From NCBI GenBank assembly GCA_964503335.1, contig CAZCZZ010000033.1, positions 1 through 42,468 on the forward strand: 42,468 nucleotides of DNA. The letters are read 5' to 3'. The DNA comes from CAZCZZ01 sp964503335 (GTDB taxonomy: Bacteria > Verrucomicrobiota > Kiritimatiellia > CAIVKH01). The translations under genes and the position numbers were made by a program. Shown one piece after another: positions 7,109 to 13,939 of the stretch. Numbering within the stretch: the stretch's first letter is position 1; each line of letters opens with the position of its first letter. Under the pieces are notes generated by a model, which worked only from the letters and a program-made list of their open reading frames with translations, was not told the DNA's origin and ran no database searches.

Positions 7109-8827
7109 CTACCCCTTCATCCCGGTCAACGTCACGCCTTGGATGAAGTACTTCTGGGCGAAGAAGAAGATGACGATGATGGGGAGCGTCATCAGCAGCG
7201 AGCCGGCCATCATCATGCCGAAATTGCCGCCAGCCTGGACGTTGAAGGCGTAGAGGCCGAGCGAAAGCGGATAGAGGCGCTGGTCGCTCAAGTAGATGAG
7301 CGGGCCCATGAAGTCATTCCACACGCCCATGAACGTGAAGATGGCGATGCAGGCGAGCGTGGGCTTGATGAGGGGCATGATCACGTGCCAGTAGACCTGC
7401 CATGAATTGCAGCCGTCGATACGCGCCGCGTCTTCCAGGTCGCGCGGGATACCCTTCATGAACTGACGCAGCAGGAAGATGTTGAACGCGTTGCCGCAGA
7501 AACTGATGACCCAAAGCGGTGTCAGCGTGTTGTACCAGCCGAGGCTCTTGATGATGAGGAAGTAGGGGATCATCGTCACCTGGCCCGGGATCATCATCGT
7601 CGCCATCATCAGCCCGAAGCTGATGTTGCGGCCCGGCCACTGCAGGCGTGCGAAGCTGAACGCGACAATGGAGCAGGAGAAGAGGGTGCCGATGATGTTG
7701 AGGATCACCAGGAAGACGCTCGTCGCGGTGTAGCGCCAGAACGGGATGTAGTCGAGCGCGCCACGGTAATTCTTCTGGCACTTCGCCCACCACGCGTCGA
7801 GCTGTGAGCTTTGCTTCATCACCATCGTGACTTTCACGCGGTTGGACGCCTCGACGTACTGGCCCGCAAGCTCCTGCTCCACGAGCGGGAGCCAGAGTCG
7901 GATTTTTGTCGATTCATCGTCGGGTCCGTAGTCCTGCAGTGTGATGATCGACCACTGGAAGTTGCCCGCGAACTCGGGGCGGATGCCCTTGTAGAGCTTG
8001 CCGTTCTTTTCCACCTCGAACTCCATGGCGTGCCAGGAGTCATCCGGCCGCACGTAGAGCTGGATGCGATGCAGGCGTTCGACGGGGAAGGGCAGTTCGA
8101 ATTCCCTCGTCAGCCGGATCTCGCCACCCTCACTTGCGGGAAACGCGTAATTCAGGTCAGCAATCGCGCCTGCGCCTTCTTTGCCGTCCTCGAGCGATGC
8201 CTCGGCGTTGCCATCGATCTTCCAGAATTGGGAGATGGGTGCGCCCTCCGTGACGTCGACTTCCTGGAGATCGAGACTGCGCACGCGCACACCGCCGAGC
8301 GTGAAGCGACGCATGACCTTGCGCAGGGTTTCGTCGATGAGTTCCGGGGTGACCCGCGCCGCGATTTCCGCTTCGAGCTGAGCACCCTCAAGTTTCCAGA
8401 TTGCCGCGGGGAGGGTTTGTTTCAGTCGCGCATAGATGCCGGGAGCCAGGATGACCGCGGCGTCCTCGTGTCGGCTTGCATGCTCGGCGAGCACGGTGTC
8501 GAGATCGATCACGGCTTTCTCGATCGTAGGGCGAACGCGATCAAACTCCGCTGTCTTGGGAATCGGGAAGTAGCTCGTATCGAGATAAGGCGACGCCTGG
8601 ACCGGGTTCGGCCGCATCGGCATGAACGTGATCTTTTCGCCGAACATCTCGCGGTCGACTTTGAAGCTCGTCCCAACCATCCATACGAAGGGCAGGGCGA
8701 AGATCACGCCGCCGCCGATGAGTAGTCCGTAGATGACAAGGACGCGGACGAGCGAATGCAGGCGGCGGACATCCTTCGCCTTCTTCGCGTCCTCCACGTC
8801 GAAACTGTGCATGTCGGTTAGCGCCAT
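7109..8827 (-). CDS. MalG-type sugar ABC transporter permease with large extracytoplasmic insert
   Basis: A 572-aa inner-membrane permease of the carbohydrate uptake (CUT1) ABC family, about twice the usual 280 aa. TM1 is at about 31-52. Then comes about 275 residues (70-345) that are hydrophilic and beta-rich in their second half (for example RIQLYVRPDDSW and KIRLWLPLVE). The remaining five TMs follow (about 362-560). The EAA loop that docks the ATPase is intact: EDAARIDGCNSWQVYWHVIMP at about 466. By topology the insert lies outside the cytoplasm, where it could contact the substrate or the binding domain. Its ATG directly abuts the TAA of the upstream fusion gene, which implies translational coupling. 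There is no ATPase gene next to it. Confidence 0.9.
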   Translation of the reverse strand: MALTDMHSFDVEDAKKAKDVRRLHSLVRVLVIYGLLIGGGVIFALPFVWMVGTSFKVDREMFGEKITFMPMRPNPVQASPYLDTSYFPIPKTAEFDRVRPTIEKAVIDLDTVLAEHASRHEDAAVILAPGIYARLKQTLPAAIWKLEGAQLEAEIAARVTPELIDETLRKVMRRFTLGGVRVRSLDLQEVDVTEGAPISQFWKIDGNAEASLEDGKEGAGAIADLNYAFPASEGGEIRLTREFELPFPVERLHRIQLYVRPDDSWHAMEFEVEKNGKLYKGIRPEFAGNFQWSIITLQDYGPDDESTKIRLWLPLVEQELAGQYVEASNRVKVTMVMKQSSQLDAWWAKCQKNYRGALDYIPFWRYTATSVFLVILNIIGTLFSCSIVAFSFARLQWPGRNISFGLMMATMMIPGQVTMIPYFLIIKSLGWYNTLTPLWVISFCGNAFNIFLLRQFMKGIPRDLEDAARIDGCNSWQVYWHVIMPLIKPTLACIAIFTFMGVWNDFMGPLIYLSDQRLYPLSLGLYAFNVQAGGNFGMMMAGSLLMTLPIIVIFFFAQKYFIQGVTLTGMKG

Positions 8828-11476
8828 TTAATCTTCCTCGTAGTGCACCCAGCGCTGCGAGAGCTTCATCTGGAACACGGTCAGCCCGATGACGATGATG
8901 AAGAGGAACCAGGCCATCGCGGCGGCGTAGCCCATGTGCATGTAGCGGAACGCGTTGTTGAAGAGGTGATAAGCGAAGAAGAGCGTGGAATTGACCGGTC
9001 CGCCCGAGGTCATGATGAATGCCTGCGTGAAGATCTGGAACGTTCCGATCAGGCCCATGACGAGGTTGAAGAAGATGTACGGCGTCAGCATCGGGATCGT
9101 GATGTACACGAAGCGCTGCCACGCGTTCGCACCGTCGATCGATGCTGCTTCGTAGTAGCTCTGGCTGATGCCCTTGATGCCGGCGAGCCAGATGATCATG
9201 CCGCCGCCTGCACCCCACAGGCCCATGATGATCAGCGCCCATTTGCTCGTCGCTTCATCCTGCAACCACTGCGGTCCCTGTATCCCCAGCCCGTTGAGCA
9301 TCGCATTGAGGAGTCCGCTCTGCGGATTGAAGATCCAGATCCAGAGGATGCTCGACGCCACGGCGGGCACGATGCTCGGCAGGTAGAACAGCGTACGCCA
9401 GACGGCGATGCCGCGGATCTTGAGGTTCAGCAGGAGCGCGAGGCCGAGGCTGACGGCCATGCCGAGCGGAATGCCGATAACCATGAAGAGCGTGTTGTAG
9501 AGCGACTTCCAGAACAACTCGTCGCCGTTGACCATGAAGATGTAGTTCTTCAAGCCGGTGAACACCGCCGGGTTCAGGATGTCGAACTTGCAGAAGCTGA
9601 TGACGATCGAGAAGAGCAGCGGGCCGCCGGTGAAGGCGATGAAGCCGATGAGCCAGGGCAGGGCGCAGACCACGCCATCGAACCATTGATCACGGAAGTA
9701 GGAGCCCTTGCTGCCCTCAAGTTGTGATTCCTCGATCTTCTCGCCGGTGAAGAATCGGGCGAGGTTGAGTGACGACACTTTCTTCGTCGTCTTGGGTCGC
9801 GTCTCCATCTTGTACACGAGCACGATGGCGAGCACGACGAGGGCGAGGTAGAGCCAGATGAACCACGTCCAGCTGTGGATCGTGATTCCTTTCGGCGGGG
9901 TGATGAGGGCGTCGAGGTCGCGTTGGGCGATGGCGTTGTAGTAGTCGAGCGATTCCTTCGGCGACTTCTTCTGGAAGATTGCGTCCTCCATCGCCCAGAT
10001 CTGGCAGTTCCAGAGTTTCTGGCCGACAGGTGTCACGGGCCGGAAGCGTGAGTTGTCCAGCAAGCCATTGAACACCCGCATCGCGTCCTTGAACTTCGGC
10101 TCGAGCGCCGCGTTGTCCTCGACATAGGTCTTGAACGCCCACGCGTTCTGCGCCTTGTTCGGGTATTGGCGCGGGATGAAGGGACGCCCCTGGCTCAGCG
10201 CTGTGAAGTTCTCCGAGGCGCGCATGATCTCCATCGCGCGCTGGCTGGTGAGGAACCTGATCAGCTCCCATGCGCCCTGCTTCTCGCGCGCCGTGGACGG
10301 CACGGCGTAGGCCCAGCCGGCGAGCCAGGAGAGCGGCTGTCTTCCCTTCGCCACTTCGCGGGCGGGCAGGGGAGGCGCGGCGGCGCCGAGATTGATGTCG
10401 CGACCGTAGAAAGCGATCTGGGGCATGACCCACACGCCGTCGATCTTCATCGCGACTTTGCCGAGGATGAAGGGGTCGAGCTCGCCGCCCTGGAACGTGG
10501 ACTGGAAGGCATAGACTTCCTTCGCGCCGCCGAGCTTCTCGTAGATGCGTGTCATGAACTCGAGGGCGTACTCGACGTTCGGGTCGTTGAGTGTGCACTG
10601 GCGTCCGTCGGCGCTCATGAACTCACCGCCCGCCTGCCAGCCATACATATACAGCCAGGAGTTGCCGTAGTTGGGGATGAAGCCGATGGTCTTGATGCGA
10701 CCCTTGTCGTCTTTCTCCGTCATCGCAATCGCCATCGACTCCAGCTCTTCCCAGGTTGTCGGCGGCTTGGCCTGTCCGAGTTCGTTTGTGAACCCGTTCC
10801 GGATCAGGATGTCGGCGTTGTAGAGCAGGATGCGATTGTCGGCGTCGGATGGCACGCCGTAGAGGCCTTCCGTCCCGGTGATCGGATCGCGGAACACGGC
10901 TTCGTTCCAGCACCCGGCGAAGAAGTTTTCCTGGCGGATAGGATCAATGGCGGGCTGCGTCTTGCCGCCTGCGGCGCGTGGCGGATCCATGGTCGCGCCC
11001 GGCCACGGGGGCAACGCGTTCTGATCGGTCGCGAGCTTTTCCTGCCAGGCTGCCCACGCTTCCTGGTCCCTCTTGATTTGTTCGTCGAGCGGAGTAAACG
11101 CGCCGCGCGCGGCCCACTCGCTGATGGCGAAGCGGTCGAAGTCGATGACATCCGGCGGCGTGCCGCCGGCGAGGCTGACGAGGAAGCGAGTCGGGTCTTC
11201 GGTTTGTCCGCGCGACGCATCCTGACCGGAGATCACGCGGTAGATCGGGTAACTGGGATCGACGGCGTGTCGCTCACGGCTGAGGCGCTCGAACTCGCGG
11301 ATCGCGTCTTCCATGGCGCCTTGGACCGGGCCGGACCGACCCATGTACTTGATCTCCACCGCGCCATCGACCTGCTCGATCGTGCGCTGCGGTGCAAGGA
11401 GCCAGAGCCCGGTGAGGACGATCGCACCCCAGAACGAACCACGGACCCACCCGGGCATCTCATTAAAAGAAGACAT
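8828..11476 (-). CDS. Fused sugar-binding protein and MalF-type ABC permease
   Basis: An 882-aa fusion. An N-terminal TM (15-28) anchors a family-1 extracellular solute-binding domain (about 40-530), with typical segments TPPDVIDFD, LYGVPSDADNRILLYNADIL and KPPTTWEELESMA. A second TM (537-556) and a charged cytoplasmic linker lead to a six-TM MalF-like permease (600-870) with its EAA loop EAASIDGANAWQRFVYITIP at 776-795. In most bacteria these are two separate genes. Tethering the binding protein to its own permease would suit a cell with a large periplasm. The substrate is probably an oligosaccharide but cannot be read. The start ATG 11476 gives the anchor helix. The gene heads a two-gene operon and diverges from the four-helix-bundle gene 58 bp away. 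Confidence 0.92.
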   Translation of the reverse strand: MSSFNEMPGWVRGSFWGAIVLTGLWLLAPQRTIEQVDGAVEIKYMGRSGPVQGAMEDAIREFERLSRERHAVDPSYPIYRVISGQDASRGQTEDPTRFLVSLAGGTPPDVIDFDRFAISEWAARGAFTPLDEQIKRDQEAWAAWQEKLATDQNALPPWPGATMDPPRAAGGKTQPAIDPIRQENFFAGCWNEAVFRDPITGTEGLYGVPSDADNRILLYNADILIRNGFTNELGQAKPPTTWEELESMAIAMTEKDDKGRIKTIGFIPNYGNSWLYMYGWQAGGEFMSADGRQCTLNDPNVEYALEFMTRIYEKLGGAKEVYAFQSTFQGGELDPFILGKVAMKIDGVWVMPQIAFYGRDINLGAAAPPLPAREVAKGRQPLSWLAGWAYAVPSTAREKQGAWELIRFLTSQRAMEIMRASENFTALSQGRPFIPRQYPNKAQNAWAFKTYVEDNAALEPKFKDAMRVFNGLLDNSRFRPVTPVGQKLWNCQIWAMEDAIFQKKSPKESLDYYNAIAQRDLDALITPPKGITIHSWTWFIWLYLALVVLAIVLVYKMETRPKTTKKVSSLNLARFFTGEKIEESQLEGSKGSYFRDQWFDGVVCALPWLIGFIAFTGGPLLFSIVISFCKFDILNPAVFTGLKNYIFMVNGDELFWKSLYNTLFMVIGIPLGMAVSLGLALLLNLKIRGIAVWRTLFYLPSIVPAVASSILWIWIFNPQSGLLNAMLNGLGIQGPQWLQDEATSKWALIIMGLWGAGGGMIIWLAGIKGISQSYYEAASIDGANAWQRFVYITIPMLTPYIFFNLVMGLIGTFQIFTQAFIMTSGGPVNSTLFFAYHLFNNAFRYMHMGYAAAMAWFLFIIVIGLTVFQMKLSQRWVHYEED

Positions 11477-11534
11477 GCGCGGCCACTATGCAGAAAGTGT
11501 GTGAAAAGGGACAAGGTTGAAATACGTTGGCGCG

Positions 11535-12314
11535 ATGAACGACGAAAACGCTTCATCCGACCGATCGGACCGATCCGACGGATCCGTCCAACAACGACTC
11601 CGCCCAAGCGGCGGCTACCGCCAACTGCGAAGCTACCAAGTCGCCACGATCATCTACGACGGCACCGTCTCCTTCTGCGACCGCTTCATCGACAAACGCT
11701 CCCGCACACACGACCAAATGGTGCAGGCCGCGCGCAGCGGCGGGAAGAACATCGCGGAGGGAAGCCGCGCCGCTGCGGTTTCCAGCCAGACGGAACTGCG
11801 CCTTGTCAGCGTCGCGAGGGCAAGTCTCGAGGAACTGCTGCTGGACTATGAAGACTTCCTCCGGCATCGGAGGAAGCGGCAATGGGGCAAGGCGGATTCC
11901 GAGGCGCTTGCGGTGCGCGCTGCGGGTCGGTCCGATCGGACCGATCGGTCGGATCCGACGGATCACTGGAAGGTCTACGCCCGCTGGCTTGAGAGCGCCG
12001 ACTCCGCGGTCGTCGCCAACGCCTTGATCTGCCTCATCCACCAGGCCAACTACCTGCTCGACCAGCAGATCAGCGCGCTCGAACGCGCTTTCGTCCAGGG
12101 CGGCGGTTATAGCGAGCAGCTTGCTGCGGCTAGGATCGTGGAGCGGGGACGGAAAGATCGGTCCGATCCGACCGATCGGACTGATCGGTCGCCGACTTGC
12201 CCCAAATGCCGGAAACCCATGAGCCTGCGCACTGCACAAAAGGGCCCAAACACCGGCTCCCAATTCTGGGGCTGCACGGGCTATCCTGCTTGCCGGGGCA
12301 CGCGTATTGTTTAG
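11535..12314 (+). CDS. Four-helix-bundle protein with C-terminal topoisomerase-type zinc ribbon
   Basis: A 259-aa protein. The core resembles the four-helix-bundle family related to the 23S rRNA intervening-sequence protein: FIDKRSRTHDQMVQAARSGG, NIAEGSRAA, ELRLVSVARASLEELLLDYEDFL, then a helix near LICLIHQANYLLDQQ. The C-terminus is a C4 zinc ribbon of the DNA topoisomerase I type: CPKC, then GCTGYPAC. Three Ser/Asp/Arg-rich stretches (SDRSDRSD, SDRTDRSDPTD, DRSDPTDRTDRS) are encoded by GATC-rich repeats and look like insertions into an otherwise ordinary protein. ATG 11535 is preferred over the longer open frame from 11517. The function is unknown; RNA or DNA binding is a guess from the zinc ribbon. 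Confidence 0.8.
   Translation: MNDENASSDRSDRSDGSVQQRLRPSGGYRQLRSYQVATIIYDGTVSFCDRFIDKRSRTHDQMVQAARSGGKNIAEGSRAAAVSSQTELRLVSVARASLEELLLDYEDFLRHRRKRQWGKADSEALAVRAAGRSDRTDRSDPTDHWKVYARWLESADSAVVANALICLIHQANYLLDQQISALERAFVQGGGYSEQLAAARIVERGRKDRSDPTDRTDRSPTCPKCRKPMSLRTAQKGPNTGSQFWGCTGYPACRGTRIV
11556..11587. repeat. GATC-rich repeat, copy 1
   Basis: A run of units of the type CCGATCGGAC lies inside the coding frame and encodes SDRSDRSDGS-like residues. It is self-complementary in parts (GATCGGACCGATC) and so can form a hairpin. Confidence 0.7.
11926..11964. repeat. GATC-rich repeat, copy 2
   Basis: The same unit type occurs here (GTCGGTCCGATCGGACCGAT onward) between the second and third helices of the four-helix-bundle gene. 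It keeps the reading frame and encodes SDRTDRSDPTD. Confidence 0.7.
12156..12191. repeat. GATC-rich repeat, copy 3
   Basis: The third copy (GATCGGTCCGATCCGACCGA onward) sits just before the zinc-ribbon segment. It keeps the frame and encodes DRSDPTDRTDRS. Confidence 0.7.
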
Positions 12315-12318
12315 TGCC

Positions 12319-12855
12319 ATGAGAATCACGCAAACGTTGCAGATCCTGTGGCTGTTTCTCGGAATCACCAGTGCGGTGAGCGCCGCCGACTTCTTCGACG
12401 AGTGGCCCGGGATTAAGGACGCGAAGGCGACGGAGTTGGAGAAGGTGATTCGTGGTGCGGAGAGGATCGAGGTGTTTTCGTTGCACCCGTACCCGGAGCT
12501 TGATGCATCGGGCAAGATGATCGACCACGGCGAGGGCCGTCAGTTGCATCAGTGGCGAATCCTCGGGAAGGGTGAAGTTGTCGATGCCGCGGAGAAGGAT
12601 CAGCTTGCGGTGTCGCTCGGCGCCGGTATCCGCGCCAACGACGGTAACGCCGCGCTATGCTTCAGTCCGCGTCACGCCATGCGCTGCTTCACTGGTGAAA
12701 AGCACACCGACATCATCATCTGCTTCGAGTGCTGGCAACTCCGCGTCGGGAACGAAGGGGAGAAGTACGATCTGCTCCTGACAACCGGGGAGCCCGCTGC
12801 AGAATTCGACCGCGTCTTCAAAGCCCGCGGTGCATCAAAGAAATCGGATGAGTGA
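12319..12855 (+). CDS. Secreted protein of unknown function
   Basis: A 178-aa protein with a signal peptide (LQILWLFLGITSAVSA, cleaved before ADFFDEW). I do not recognise a family. The middle contains RIEVFSLHPYPE, then LHQWRILGKGEV, a segment with CFSPRHAMRC and a CFEC pair near residue 136; the overall pattern suggests a small alpha/beta domain. The start ATG 12319 lies 4 bp after the preceding stop; a TTG at 12307 would overlap it. No SD is visible, so translational coupling is likely. It converges on the next small gene with 16 bp between the stop codons. Confidence 0.65.
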   Translation: MRITQTLQILWLFLGITSAVSAADFFDEWPGIKDAKATELEKVIRGAERIEVFSLHPYPELDASGKMIDHGEGRQLHQWRILGKGEVVDAAEKDQLAVSLGAGIRANDGNAALCFSPRHAMRCFTGEKHTDIIICFECWQLRVGNEGEKYDLLLTTGEPAAEFDRVFKARGASKKSDE

Positions 12856-12871
12856 GGCGAGAAGCGGCCGA

Positions 12872-13126
12872 CTACGAGAGCTTGAGGTTTCTCGTGTTCA
12901 CGCCTGCGGCACCGTTCCAGAGGGCGATGCCGGTCTTGCCCTTTTCCATCGTCTTCAGGTGGGTTTCCATGGCGACGACGATGATGGAGGGGTGCATGCC
13001 TGAAACGTCGGCCTTAATCGTGAAAAGAACCTTCCCGTCATGAAGCACGGTGGCCATGCGAGGGTCCTTGCTGTTGACGACGATTTTTGCGTTCTTACGG
13101 GGAGGTGCTTTGGCCGAACTTTTCAT
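12872..13126 (-). CDS. Small basic protein of unknown function
   Basis: An 84-aa protein starting MKSSAKAPPRKNAKIVVNSK. The basic N-terminus is followed by what look like beta strands (MATVLHDGKVLFTIKADVSG) and a possible helix (SIIVVAMETHLKTMEKG). It has no signal peptide and no recognised family. The ATG at 13126 is chosen; the frame is open six codons further. It faces the L,D-transpeptidase gene divergently. It is supported mainly by its clean fit between neighbours and its protein-like composition. Confidence 0.5.
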   Translation of the reverse strand: MKSSAKAPPRKNAKIVVNSKDPRMATVLHDGKVLFTIKADVSGMHPSIIVVAMETHLKTMEKGKTGIALWNGAAGVNTRNLKLS

Positions 13127-13181
13127 ATTTGTTGATAGTCGCATGTTTTAGCCGCAAATACGATGTTTTTATCTGGTCCTT

Positions 13182-13874
13182 ATGAACTGCCGACAAATCA
13201 TCCTGGCCCTTCTCTGTCTTTGCGCCCTGGTCTTGCTCTTTGCATGCCGGAGCCGGTTCGCATCGAAGAAGTCGGTCGAAGACCGTGTCCGGCAGTATGG
13301 CCAAGCCGCGAGGACTCGTTTGAAGCCCGATTTCGCGCGCCTCGGCTTGGTGTATCCCCCTGCGCGCGTGGTGCTAGCGGCGTTCAAGTCCGAGCGGATG
13401 CTTGAAGTGTGGGTCGGGGCGGAATCGGGGTCGCTGCAGTTCCTCAGGTCCTATCCGATCCTCGCGGCGAGCGGCGGGATCGGTCCTAAGCTGCGCCAGG
13501 GGGACAGACAGGTTCCGGAGGGAATCTACCGGATAGAGTCCCTGAACCCGAACAGCCGTTATCACCTTTCGCTGCGGCTGAACTATCCGAACGAGGCTGA
13601 TCGACGGCTTGCGGCGGCGGATGGGCGGACCACGCTCGGCGGCGATATCATGATCCACGGCGACAACGTCTCGATCGGCTGTCTCGCGATGGGCGATGAA
13701 GCGGCAGAGGACTTGTTTGTTCTCGCCGCGGAGACCGGAATTGAGCGCATCGATGTCATCCTGAGCCCCGTCGATTTCCGGGTTCGCGAACTCAACGGAG
13801 AACCGGACGGATTGCCGTCCTGGTATCCGGAACGTTGCGCGGAACTGCGGCGTGCGCTGTCAGGTCTGAAGTAG
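13182..13874 (+). CDS. L,D-transpeptidase (YkuD/ErfK) lipoprotein
   Basis: A 230-aa lipoprotein with a signal sequence ending in a lipobox-like LLFAC (Cys22). The YkuD domain covers about 60-200 and carries the catalytic motif HGDNVSIGC, with His159 and nucleophile Cys167. Preceding strands read VPEGIYRIESLNP and YHLSLRLNYPN, typical of the family. Members cross-link peptidoglycan through 3-3 bonds or attach proteins to it; some act as carboxypeptidases or amidases instead. The lipid anchor would place it on a membrane facing the periplasm. It stands alone: the next gene starts 65 bp downstream and is unrelated in function. Confidence 0.9.
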   Translation: MNCRQIILALLCLCALVLLFACRSRFASKKSVEDRVRQYGQAARTRLKPDFARLGLVYPPARVVLAAFKSERMLEVWVGAESGSLQFLRSYPILAASGGIGPKLRQGDRQVPEGIYRIESLNPNSRYHLSLRLNYPNEADRRLAAADGRTTLGGDIMIHGDNVSIGCLAMGDEAAEDLFVLAAETGIERIDVILSPVDFRVRELNGEPDGLPSWYPERCAELRRALSGLK

Positions 13875-13939
13875 TCTTAAGGCGCTCTAGGGGCTCCCCC
13901 GATCTAGGCAAGGTGCGACAAAAGGCGGAATCTTTGTGC

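Noticed and set aside
10166..11851. 561-codon open frame on the plus strand
   Set aside because: It is antisense to the fused ABC gene, which has clear domains. It runs into the four-helix-bundle gene and has no family features.
11556..12191. CRISPR-like array in the GATC-rich repeats
   Set aside because: The repeats are short and unequal, the distances between them are hundreds of bases, and they lie in a coding frame. No cas gene is present.
12307..12318. TTG start for the secreted unknown protein
   Set aside because: It overlaps the preceding stop codon and adds residues before a complete signal peptide. The ATG at 12319 fits better.
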